Assembly (NCBI RefSeq): GCF_029968035.1
Contig: NZ_JASCIQ010000019.1
Span: 1 to 64,000, forward strand
Direction of reading: 5' to 3'
Length of the DNA stretch: 64,000 nucleotides
Source: Streptomyces cavernicola
Lineage (GTDB): Bacteria > Actinomycetota > Actinomycetes > Streptomycetales > Streptomycetaceae
In this document: one piece after another, positions 42,439 to 49,887 of the stretch
Layout of the letters: each line of letters opens with the position of its first letter
Numbering within the stretch: position 1 is the stretch's first letter
Notes under the pieces: generated by a model
Seen by the model: the letters and a program-made list of their open reading frames with translations, nothing else
Database searches by the model: none
What the model was told of the DNA's origin: nothing
Program-made: the position numbers and the translations under genes

Positions 42439-43554
42439 ATGGCTGAGCAGATCGAGAAGGTGCTGCCGGGTGCGGAGGTGCGCCGCCTCGCCGAGCGCTG
42501 GCTGCCGCACCTGGGCCGAGGGGAAGCGGACTTCGCGTGCTCGCCCACAGGCCTGTGGCTGGCGCTCGCGTCGGTCGCGGCGGGGGCGAGGGGTGACACG
42601 GCGGCCGAGTTGCGCGCCCTGCTCGGCGTCGCGGGCGAGGAGGCGGCCGCTGCGGTGACCGAGGGCAGCCGGGCGCTCGCCGGCACGGACGCCCTCGCGG
42701 TGGCCACGGGCGTGTGGAGCAGGCTGCCGGTCTACCGCGCCTTCCGCGAGGCCCTGCCGGACGTCGGCTTCGGGCCGATGGACCCGGGCGCGATCGACGC
42801 GTGGGTGGACCGCGCGACCGGCGGGCTCGTCCCCCGGCTCCCGGTGCAGCTCACCGAGGAGGTGCAGCTCGTCCTCGTCAACGCCCTCGCGCTCAAGGCG
42901 CGTTGGGATGTCCCGTTCCAGGCCTCGGCGACGCGGCCGAAGCCGTTCACCGACGCATCGGGGCGACAGTACGAGGTCGCCACGATGCACGGCCCGGTGC
43001 AGCCGGGCTCCGCCTACGACGTGACGGGTACGGGCGGCGGCGAGGCACGCGTGGTGGAGCTGGCCTGCGCGTCGCCGGGGCCCGGGGCTTCGGCCAAGGT
43101 GAGGTTCGTCCTCGGCGCGCCGGGCGCGGAGCCCGCGGAGGTCCTGCCGCTGGCCTGGGCGCCCGTCGAGCGGCGCCGCCGGATCGACGCGGACACGGTC
43201 CGGATCGCCCTGCCGAAGCTGTCGCTGCGCAGCACCGTCGAGGCCGTGCGGCATCTGCAGGCCCTCGGCGTGCGGCAGGCCTTCCAGGACTCCGCCGACT
43301 TCTCCGCCCTCTCACCGGAGCGGCTCGCCGTCTCGCAGGTCGTGCAGGAGACGGTCGTCAAGGTCGCCGAGCAGGGCGTGGAGGCGGCCGCGGCGACGGT
43401 GGTGGCGATGCGGTACGGCAGCGCCTACCGCCCGCCGGAGAAGATCGAGATCATCGAGTACGACCGGCCGTTCGGCATAGTCGTCCTCGACGGCAGCGGT
43501 ACGGTCCCGCTGTTCACCGCCTGGCAGGCCGAGGCCCCGGCGGCCGACGGCTGA
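42439..43554 (+). CDS. Serpin family protease inhibitor, cytosolic type
   Basis: The 371-residue protein matches the serpin fold: VNALALKARWDVPFQASATR (strand 3A/helix region), LGVRQAFQDSADFSALSPER, and the hinge VKVAEQGVEAAAATVVAMR followed by the reactive loop and the RPFGIVVLDGSGTVPLF C-terminus. Counting 17 residues from the hinge Glu puts the P1-P1' bond near Gly-Ser (MRYGS). P14 is Val rather than Thr/Ser. Serpins trap serine or cysteine proteases irreversibly. Bacterial ones are rare. No signal peptide is present, so the target is likely intracellular. Confidence 0.9.
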   Translation: MAEQIEKVLPGAEVRRLAERWLPHLGRGEADFACSPTGLWLALASVAAGARGDTAAELRALLGVAGEEAAAAVTEGSRALAGTDALAVATGVWSRLPVYRAFREALPDVGFGPMDPGAIDAWVDRATGGLVPRLPVQLTEEVQLVLVNALALKARWDVPFQASATRPKPFTDASGRQYEVATMHGPVQPGSAYDVTGTGGGEARVVELACASPGPGASAKVRFVLGAPGAEPAEVLPLAWAPVERRRRIDADTVRIALPKLSLRSTVEAVRHLQALGVRQAFQDSADFSALSPERLAVSQVVQETVVKVAEQGVEAAAATVVAMRYGSAYRPPEKIEIIEYDRPFGIVVLDGSGTVPLFTAWQAEAPAADG

Positions 43555-43612
43555 GCCGCCGCACGCCGGGGCCCGAGCCCGATCCGTGAGCCGTACTGCT
43601 GAGCTGCTGCCG

Positions 43613-45016
43613 TTAAGCCGCGGCCGTCATGAGGGTCCGGGCCTCCGCCTCGGTCTCCACGGCGGGCGGTGAGCCCGGCAGCGGGCGGCGGGCGCTCTCC
43701 GTCATGAACCAGACGGCGACACCGCCGACGACGGCCGCGGCCATCATGTAGTAGGCGGGCATCATCACGTCGCCGGTGGCGCCGATCAGGGCGGTCACGA
43801 CCAGCGGGGTCGTACCGCCGAAGATCGAGACGGAGACGTTGAACCCGATGGACAGGGAGCCGTAGCGCACCCGGGTCGGGAAGAGCGCGGGCAGGGCCGA
43901 CGGCATCGTGGCCGTGAAGCAGACCAGGAGCAGGCCGAGCGCGCCCATGCCGAGGGCGATCGCGAGGAGCGAGCCCTGCCGGATGAGCAGCAGCGCGGGC
44001 ACGGACAGGAGCAGGAAGCCGGCGCAGCCGAAGGCGATGACGGGGCGGCGGCCGACGCGGTCGGTGAGCCGGCCGGCGAACGGCTGGACCACCATCATCA
44101 GCGCCATCACGCCGAGGACGACGAGCAGCCCGTGCGTGGAGTCGTAGTTGAGCTCGCTGGTCAGGTAGCTCGGCATGTACGAAAGGAGCATGTAGTCCGT
44201 GACGTTGAAGACCAGGACCAGGCCGACGCAGAGCAGCAGCGCACGCCACTGCCCGGTGACCATCTCGCGCAGCTTCACCTTCGGGCGGGCTTCCTCCGCC
44301 TTGTCCAGCTCGGCGGCGAAGGCCGGCGTCTCTTCCAGGCGCATCCGCAGATACAGCCCGATGAGGCCCATCGGACCGGCGATCATGAACGGGATGCGCC
44401 AGCCCCAGGAGAGCAGGTCGTCGGTGGAGAGCAGCGCGGTCATCAGGGTGACGAGACCGGCGCCGCCGATGTAGCCGGCGAGGGTGCCGAACTCCAGCCA
44501 GCTGCCGAGGAATCCGCGCTTCTTGTCGGGCGCGTACTCGGCGATGAACGTGGAGGCGCCCGCGTACTCACCGCCGGTGGAGAAGCCCTGCACCAGGCGC
44601 GCGAGGAGCAGCAGCGCCGGGGCCCACAGGCCGATGGAGGCGTGCGACGGGATCAGGCCGATGGCGAACGTGCCCGCCGCCATCATGATCATGGTGAGGG
44701 CGAGCACCTTCTGGCGGCCGATGCGGTCGCCGAGCGGGCCGAAGACAAGGCCGCCGAGGGGGCGTACGAGGAAGGCGGCGGCGAACGCGCCGAAGGTGGA
44801 GAGGAGTTGTGCCGTGGGGTTGCCGGACGGGAAGAAGACCTTGCCGAGGGTGACGGCGATGTAGCTGTAGACGCCGAAGTCGAACCACTCCATGGCGTTG
44901 CCGAGTGCTGCGGCCTTCACCGCGCGCTTGACCATCGCGGGGTCGGTGACGGTGACCTCGGAGGGGCTCGCGGAAGCGGAATCGGTCGCGGCCGGACTGA
45001 GAGTGGCTGAAGACAT
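43613..45016 (-). CDS. MFS metabolite:H+ symporter (MHS/ProP-like)
   Basis: The 467-residue, 12-TM protein starts at ATG. It shows the MHS signature AMEWFDFGVYSYIAVTLGKV in TM1, LVRPLGGLVFGPLGDRIGRQ (motif A), and ARLVQGFSTGGEYAGASTFI in TM4. This subfamily takes up small osmolytes and organic acids (proline, betaine, citrate, alpha-ketoglutarate, shikimate). It should be an importer. A coiled-coil tail as in E. coli ProP is missing, so osmosensing is not expected. The substrate is unknown. Confidence 0.93.
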   Translation of the reverse strand: MSSATLSPAATDSASASPSEVTVTDPAMVKRAVKAAALGNAMEWFDFGVYSYIAVTLGKVFFPSGNPTAQLLSTFGAFAAAFLVRPLGGLVFGPLGDRIGRQKVLALTMIMMAAGTFAIGLIPSHASIGLWAPALLLLARLVQGFSTGGEYAGASTFIAEYAPDKKRGFLGSWLEFGTLAGYIGGAGLVTLMTALLSTDDLLSWGWRIPFMIAGPMGLIGLYLRMRLEETPAFAAELDKAEEARPKVKLREMVTGQWRALLLCVGLVLVFNVTDYMLLSYMPSYLTSELNYDSTHGLLVVLGVMALMMVVQPFAGRLTDRVGRRPVIAFGCAGFLLLSVPALLLIRQGSLLAIALGMGALGLLLVCFTATMPSALPALFPTRVRYGSLSIGFNVSVSIFGGTTPLVVTALIGATGDVMMPAYYMMAAAVVGGVAVWFMTESARRPLPGSPPAVETEAEARTLMTAAA

Positions 45017-45252
45017 GTGTTCCGACGATAGGGGCAGTCGCCGCGTTACGTACCGTGGCCGGTTCGTTGCTTGACCTGCGAAAACCCCGTCTCACCAGTG
45101 CTGTGGCGGCCCGGCGAGGGCCCTGCGGCTCGACCGTCTTGTGACCTTTGTCGCGCGAAGAGAAGGGAACCGGGCGGTAACTCCTGTGGCTTGAGGCACA
45201 GCTGGGGCGGCCTCAGGTGGACCTCAGGCGGTCCCGCCCGGTCCTTGGGATC

Positions 45253-46497
45253 TCAACCGGCGGTCACCTGGAGCTCCTTGATCCCGTTGAGCCACGAGGC
45301 GCGCAGGCGGCGCGGGTCGCCGGCCAGGCGGAGATCGGGGAGGACGTCCGCGAGGGCGTTGAAGATCAGGTCGATCTCCTGGATGGCGAGGGACTTGCCG
45401 AGGCAGAAGTGCGGTCCGCCGCCGCCGAAGCCGAGGTGCGGGTTGGGGTCGCGGGTGATGTCGAACCGCTCGGGGTGGTCGAAGACCTCGGTGTCGTTGT
45501 TGGCGGACGAGTAGAAGAGCCCGACGCGGTCGCCCGCCTTGACGGGCACGCCGCCGATCTCGGTGTCCTGGGTGGCGGTCCGCTGGAACGCGGTGACGGG
45601 GGTGGCCCAGCGGACGATCTCCTCGGCGGCGGTCGAGGGCCGCTCCCGTTTGTAGAGCTCCCACTGTTCGGGGTGGGTGAGGAAGGCGTGCATGCCGTGG
45701 CTGATGGCGTTGCGGGTGGTCTCGTTGCCGGCGACGGCGAGCAGGAGGACGAAGAAGCCGAACTCGTCGGCCTGCAGATTTCCCTGGTCCTCGGCGGCGA
45801 CCAGCTGCGACACGATGTCCTTGGCGGGGCACTGCTTGCGGTCGGCGGCCATGTTCATCGCGTAGCCGATGAGTTCCATGGCGGCCTCGGCGCCGACCTC
45901 TTCGGTGATGGCGTACTCGGGGTCGTCGTACGCGATCATCTTGTTCGACCAGTCGAAGATGCGGGCCCGGTCCTCCTGGGGGACGCCGATGAGTTCGGCG
46001 ATGGCCTGCAGCGGGAGTTCCACGGCGACGCGGGTGACGAAGTCGAAGGAGCCGTCCGCGTCCAGGCTCGCCTTGGCCTCGTCGGCGATGGCGCGGGCGC
46101 GTACCCGCAGCGCGTCGGAGAGGGTGCGCACGGAGCGCGGGGTGAAGCCGCGCTGCACGATCTGGCGGACCCGGGTGTGCTCGGGCGGGTCCATGTTGAG
46201 CATGATCAGTTTCTGGGCGTCTATCTGGCCCCGGTCGATGTGCTCGTTGAACCGGATGACGGCGGTGTTGGTGTTCGACGAGAACAACTCGGGGTGCGTC
46301 GACACGTACTTGACGTCGGCGTGCCGCGTCACGGCCCAGTAGCCCTCGTCGTCGAAGCCCGTGATGCCGCGCGGCTGCGGGCACCACCACACCGGCGCGG
46401 TCTGCCGCAGCTCGGCGAACTCGGGGTGCGGGATGCGGCTCTGCAGGAGGTCGGGGTCGGTCGCGTCGAACCCGTCGGGCAGCGCGGGGCAGGGCAT
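45253..46497 (-). CDS. cyp125: Cytochrome P450, CYP125-like (steroid C26/27 oxidation)
   Basis: The 414-residue enzyme starts at the ATG 7 nt after CTGGAG. The TTG at 46503 is less likely. Core motifs: AVAGNETTRNAISHGM (I helix with acidic-alcohol pair replaced by Gly-Asn-Glu-Thr), ExxR in EEIVRWATP, and heme loop LGFGGGGPHFCLGKSLAIQE. The N-terminal part (GFDATDPDLLQSRIPHPEFA, WCPQPRGITGFDDEGYWAVT) and the LNMDPPEHTRVR region closely follow CYP125 of mycobacteria, which hydroxylates the cholesterol side chain. It needs a ferredoxin, and one is encoded at 57587. It is divergent from fadA5 across a shared control region. Confidence 0.9.
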   Translation of the reverse strand: MPCPALPDGFDATDPDLLQSRIPHPEFAELRQTAPVWWCPQPRGITGFDDEGYWAVTRHADVKYVSTHPELFSSNTNTAVIRFNEHIDRGQIDAQKLIMLNMDPPEHTRVRQIVQRGFTPRSVRTLSDALRVRARAIADEAKASLDADGSFDFVTRVAVELPLQAIAELIGVPQEDRARIFDWSNKMIAYDDPEYAITEEVGAEAAMELIGYAMNMAADRKQCPAKDIVSQLVAAEDQGNLQADEFGFFVLLLAVAGNETTRNAISHGMHAFLTHPEQWELYKRERPSTAAEEIVRWATPVTAFQRTATQDTEIGGVPVKAGDRVGLFYSSANNDTEVFDHPERFDITRDPNPHLGFGGGGPHFCLGKSLAIQEIDLIFNALADVLPDLRLAGDPRRLRASWLNGIKELQVTAG

Positions 46498-46568
46498 CGG
46501 CAACTCCAGTGTCGTACGACGAGCGGGTGGCGAACGTCTGACGGACCATCAGAAGCTCTGGGAAAGGT

Positions 46569-46582
46569 AATAACCGGTTCTA
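46569..46582. promoter_or_regulatory. KstR-type operator upstream of cyp125
   Basis: AATAACCGGTTCTA matches TAGAACNNGTTCTA at 10 of 12 fixed positions. It contains the palindrome AACCGGTT and lies 72 bp upstream of the cyp125 ATG. Confidence 0.6.
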
Positions 46583-46671
46583 CAAGTGGCAAGGCCTCCG
46601 GCGGCATCCGTTGTGGATGCGGTCGATGCAAGACCCTTGCGGTGGGCGGGGGGCACTCATAAGACTGCACT

Positions 46672-46697
46672 CAGAACTAGAACGCGTACTAGTTCTG
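46672..46697. promoter_or_regulatory. KstR-type operator upstream of fadA5
   Basis: CAGAACTAG and CTAGTTCTG are perfect 9-bp arms around an 8-bp centre. The inner TAGAACGCGTACTA matches the mycobacterial KstR consensus TAGAACNNGTTCTA except at one position. It is 72 bp before fadA5. Confidence 0.72.
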
Positions 46698-46768
46698 TCT
46701 GTCCGAGCATGGCGGGGTGCCGGGATCGCCCCTGGGACGGGCGAGTTGTGCGAGGAGAGGACTGGCTC

Positions 46769-47938
46769 ATGGCCGCGGAACCCGTCATCGTCGAAGCCGT
46801 ACGCACCCCCATCGGCAAGCGCGGAGGAGCGCTCGCCAACCTTCATCCGGCCTATCTGCTCGGCGAGACGTACCGCGAACTCCTCGCCCGCACCGGCATC
46901 CAGCCCGACTGTGTCGAGCAGATCGTCGGCGGCGCCGTCACGCAGGCGGGGGAGCAGTCCGCCAACCCGACGCGCACGGCGTGGCTCACCATGGGCCTGC
47001 CGTACGAGACGGCCGCGACGACGGTCAACTGTCAGTGCGGGTCGTCGCAGCAGGCCAGCCACATGGTCGCGAACATGATCTCGTCCGGGGTGATGGACGT
47101 CGGGATCAGCTGCGGTGTGGAGGCCATGTCGCGGGTGCCGTTGGGGGCCGCGTCCAAGCACGGCCCCGGCAAGCCGTTCCCCGACGAGTGGAACGTGGAC
47201 CTGCCGAACCAGTTCGAGGCCGCCGAACGCATCGCCCGCAAAAGGGGGTTGACGCGGGAGAACGTCGACTCGCTCGGCCTGATCTCGCAGGAACGGGCGG
47301 CGACCGCCTGGGCGGAGGAGCGCTTCAAACGCGAGACCTTCGCCGTGCAGGTGCCGACGACGGAGGAGGAACAGGCCGCGGGGCAGGGCATGTGGCGGCT
47401 CGTCGACCGCGACGAGGGGCTGCGGGACACCGCGATGGAGGGGCTCGCCGGGCTCAAGTCGGTGATGCCGACGGCCGTGCACACGGCGGGCAACGCCTCG
47501 CAGATCTCCGACGGCGCGGCGGCGATCATGTGGTCGTCCAAGCGGATGGCGCGCGCCCTGAAGCTGAAGCCGCGGGCGCGGATCGTGGCGCAGGCCCTGG
47601 TCGGCTCGGACCCGCACTTCCACCTCGACGGCCCGATCGACGCGACGCGCGCGGTGCTCGGCAAGGCCGGTATGTCCCTGAAGGACATCGACCTGGTCGA
47701 GATCAACGAGGCGTTTGCTTCGGTGGTGTTGAGCTGGGCGCAGGTCTTCGGGCAGGACCTGGAGAAGGTCAACGTCAACGGCGGCGCGATCGCTCTCGGG
47801 CATCCGGTCGGCGCGACCGGGGCGCGGCTCATTACTACGGCCCTGCATGAACTGGAGCGCAGGGACAAGGAGTTCGCCCTGGTGACCATGTGTGCGGGTG
47901 GGGCGTTGGCTACGGCGACGATTCTTCAGCGGCTCTGA
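46769..47938 (+). CDS. fadA5: Acetyl-CoA acyltransferase, FadA5-like (steroid side-chain thiolase)
   Basis: The 389-residue thiolase starts at ATG, after GAGGAGAGG. Catalytic Cys lies in DCQCGSSQQASHM-like VNCQCGSSQQASHM (~89), His in INEAFASVVLSW and GGAIALGHPVGATGAR, and Cys in TMCAGGALATATI. EAVRTPIGKRGG, CGVEAMSRVPLGA and GSDPHFHLDGPIDATRAVL closely follow mycobacterial FadA5, which cleaves the last C-C bond of cholesterol side-chain beta-oxidation. Its gene is divergent from cyp125 in mycobacteria too. A broader acyl-CoA role cannot be excluded. Confidence 0.92.
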   Translation: MAAEPVIVEAVRTPIGKRGGALANLHPAYLLGETYRELLARTGIQPDCVEQIVGGAVTQAGEQSANPTRTAWLTMGLPYETAATTVNCQCGSSQQASHMVANMISSGVMDVGISCGVEAMSRVPLGAASKHGPGKPFPDEWNVDLPNQFEAAERIARKRGLTRENVDSLGLISQERAATAWAEERFKRETFAVQVPTTEEEQAAGQGMWRLVDRDEGLRDTAMEGLAGLKSVMPTAVHTAGNASQISDGAAAIMWSSKRMARALKLKPRARIVAQALVGSDPHFHLDGPIDATRAVLGKAGMSLKDIDLVEINEAFASVVLSWAQVFGQDLEKVNVNGGAIALGHPVGATGARLITTALHELERRDKEFALVTMCAGGALATATILQRL

Positions 47939-48041
47939 GCCGCACCGTCGACCCGGTGACCCCCAGGGGGCTCCGCCCCCGGTCCCCCGCTCCTCAGGCG
48001 CCGGAGGGGCTTTCCTTGGTCGTCGGTCGGGTGCTGCTCCG

Positions 48042-48099
48042 TCGTGGCTGGTCGCGCCCACGCGGCGCAGCCGCCAATGTCACGGCCCCGCGCCCCTAA
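48042..48099. repeat. Single reverse copy of the ~150-bp intergenic repeat
   Basis: The minus strand here reads GGCGCGGGGCCGTGACATTG and continues GGCGGCTGCGCCGCGTGGGC, matching the array at 57930-58350. It lies between fadA5 and the transglycosylase gene. The rest of 47939-48231 shows another GGGGCTCCGCCCCC hairpin and a terminator, but no gene. Confidence 0.7.
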
Positions 48100-48174
48100 G
48101 GGTGCGCAGTTCCCCGCGCCCCTAAAAGCAGCCCCTCCGGCGGCCACCGAGGGTGAGCCCGGAGGGAAAAGCAG

Positions 48175-48205
48175 GAGGCCGCACCCCTCGCCGGGGTGCG
48201 GCCTC
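48175..48205 (-). terminator. Terminator after transglycosylase gene
   Basis: A perfect 13-bp inverted repeat (48175-48187 with 48193-48205) with a 5-nt loop lies 27 bp past the stop at 48232. Confidence 0.85.
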
Positions 48206-48231
48206 ATCACTGCCTATGAGCGGCTAGCGGC

Positions 48232-48675
48232 TCAGTACCAGCCGTTGGCCTGCCAGAAGTTCCAGGCCTCGACCGGGCTGCCGTAGCGGTCGTTCATGTA
48301 GTCCAGGCCCCACTCGATCTGGGTGGCCGGGTTGGTCTTCCAGTCGGAGCCCGCGGAGGCCATCTTCGAGCCGGGCAGGGCCTGGACCAGGCCGTACGCG
48401 CCGGACGAGGAGTTGGTCGCGGTGGCGTCCCAGCCGCTCTCGTGCGAGACGATCTTGCTGAACGCGGCGTACTGGGCCGGGTCCGGGATCATCTTCTTCG
48501 CGATCTCCTGGGGCGACCCGGCGGCAGCAGGAGCCACGACGGCCGGGGCGGCCGCGGGAGCGGCGGCGTGGGCCGGGGTCGAGGAGAGGGCCAGGCCGGC
48601 GGCGGTGAGTGCCACGGCGGCACCGGCGAGGGTCTTCTTCGGAGTGGCGATGCGGCGCAGAGCGGAGACGGTCAC
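48232..48675 (-). CDS. Secreted SLT-type lytic transglycosylase-like protein
   Basis: The 147-residue protein starts at GTG 7 nt after GGAAGG. The signal peptide (KKTLAGAAVALTAAGLALSS) ends in THAHAA-type APAHAAA. The mature domain is short: FSKIVSHESGWDATATNSSS, in which Glu of HESGW is the catalytic acid, then GAYGLVQALPGSKM, and WGLDYMNDRYGSPVEAWNFW. This is the compact SLT/goose-lysozyme-like fold of streptomycete resuscitation and growth hydrolases. It cleaves peptidoglycan glycan strands outside the cell. The gene has a long structured leader. Confidence 0.9.
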   Translation of the reverse strand: MTVSALRRIATPKKTLAGAAVALTAAGLALSSTPAHAAAPAAAPAVVAPAAAGSPQEIAKKMIPDPAQYAAFSKIVSHESGWDATATNSSSGAYGLVQALPGSKMASAGSDWKTNPATQIEWGLDYMNDRYGSPVEAWNFWQANGWY

Positions 48676-48738
48676 GGAGAGCCTTCCAACGGGGACATGG
48701 GAGCCGCGAGGCATGCCGGTGCCGCACAGGGGAGCGGC

Positions 48739-48833
48739 GGGGGCAATGCACAGGCGCCGCGACCGGATGCGGTCGTGGCGCCCTGCGACGTGATCCAGAG
48801 AAGCAGGGCTGTTACGTCGCCGCAATGCCCCCC
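48739..48833 (-). ncRNA. Structured 5' leader RNA of transglycosylase gene
   Basis: The RNA would fold as a three-way junction. An outer stem pairs 48739-48749 with 48822-48832 (10 of 11 bp). One inner hairpin of 14-15 bp covers 48751-48785 with a 4-nt loop. A second inner stem pairs 48785-48791 with 48814-48820 (7 bp). The predicted transcription start falls in the G-run that opens the outer stem, and the gene's GTG is ~64 nt past the element. I see no GGGGAA core of the c-di-AMP (ydaO) riboswitch that controls similar genes, so the class is unknown. Confidence 0.6.
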
Positions 48834-48835
48834 TT

Positions 48836-48864
48836 TTACTAGAGCTGATCGCATGTGGGTGAAA
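48836..48864 (-). promoter_or_regulatory. Promoter of transglycosylase gene
   Basis: On the minus strand TTTCAC (48864-48859) and TAGTAA (48841-48836) are separated by 17 bp. The start would be at about 48829, in the G-run that opens the structured leader. Confidence 0.55.
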
Positions 48865-49023
48865 TGCCCCGATGTTCCTGGCTCTGTGGCCGGGCCGTCA
48901 GCGCAGGTCAGTAGTCGTCCGGAGCCGGGGTCGCGCCTACGGGGGTGGCTAGTAGGGGACCAAGGTCCTGTGCGGGGGCTCACCCTCGCCGAGCGGTTTC
49001 CGTTACGTACCGGAAGGGTTCGC

Positions 49024-49887
49024 CTACGGACGCGGTTCGGCCGTTGTGACCTGCGCCTCGCCGTCCGGGCCCGTGAAAGTGACCGGTGTCTCGAAAGCGG
49101 CCCTCCGAGTCGCCCGGCGCAGCGCCTTGAGGACCGTCGAGCCGATCGCGAGGGTCAGCGCGACCGTCATCACGGCCCGGCCCAGGTCCCAGCCGAGCGA
49201 GGTGGCCAGGCAGTACGCGAGATAGCGGACCAGGTTCTCGTGCAGCGGATCGCCCGGCTGGAAGGAGATGCCGGAGGCGAGGCCCGGCACGATGGTCCAG
49301 CCGTACAGGTTCATCACGAGCCCGTAGCCGAACGACGCCAGCGCCCCGTAGAGCGCGAGCAGCGCCAACTCGGCGCGGCCGCGCAGCAGTCCGGGGGACG
49401 GCAGCAGACCGGCGCCCATCGACACCCAGCCCATCGTCAGCATCTGGAACGGCATCCAGGGGCCGACGCCGCCGGTCAGGAGCGCGGACGCGAACATCGT
49501 GACCGAGCCGAGCACGAAACCGAAGCCCGGCCCGAGCACCCGGCCCGCGAGGACCATCAGGAAGAACATCGGCTCCAGGCCCGCCGTGCCCGCGCCGAGC
49601 GGGCGCAGCGCCGCGCCCACGGCGGCGAGCACGCCGAGCATCGCGACGGCCTTCGCGCCGAGCCCCGACTCCGCGATGCTCGCGGCGACCACGCCCACGA
49701 GCAGCGGAAGGAGCGCGGCGAACAGCCACGGTGCGTCCTGTGCGTGCGCGGTCACGCCCGAGGCGCCGTCGGCGAGCAGCGGCCAGCCGAAGGCGGCGAC
49801 GCCGATCGCGCTCACCAGGGCGAGGACGCACACCGACTTGGGGCCGAGCCGGACGGCGCGGGCGGTCCGGCTCACGGGAGTGCTCAC
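49024..49887 (-). CDS. ECF transporter S component, predicted cobalamin-specific
   Basis: The 287-residue membrane protein starts at GTG overlapping the ATPase stop by 4 bp. Six or more helices are seen: VCVLALVSAIGVAAFGWPLL, then around LFAALLPLLVGVVAASIAES, MLGVLAAVGAALRPLG, FFLMVLAGRVLGPGFGFVLG, and later ones. AALRPLGAGTAGLEPMFFLM is a typical S-component substrate loop. S components bind the vitamin and dock on the EcfT/A module. The riboswitch before the operon points to cobalamin or a precursor (CbrT-like role). It is the last gene of the operon. Confidence 0.85.
   Translation of the reverse strand: MSTPVSRTARAVRLGPKSVCVLALVSAIGVAAFGWPLLADGASGVTAHAQDAPWLFAALLPLLVGVVAASIAESGLGAKAVAMLGVLAAVGAALRPLGAGTAGLEPMFFLMVLAGRVLGPGFGFVLGSVTMFASALLTGGVGPWMPFQMLTMGWVSMGAGLLPSPGLLRGRAELALLALYGALASFGYGLVMNLYGWTIVPGLASGISFQPGDPLHENLVRYLAYCLATSLGWDLGRAVMTVALTLAIGSTVLKALRRATRRAAFETPVTFTGPDGEAQVTTAEPRP

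Noticed and set aside
48676..48870. c-di-AMP (ydaO) riboswitch before the transglycosylase gene
   Set aside because: I looked because such genes often have one, but the conserved GGGGAA-type core was not found. It is reported instead as an unclassified structured leader.
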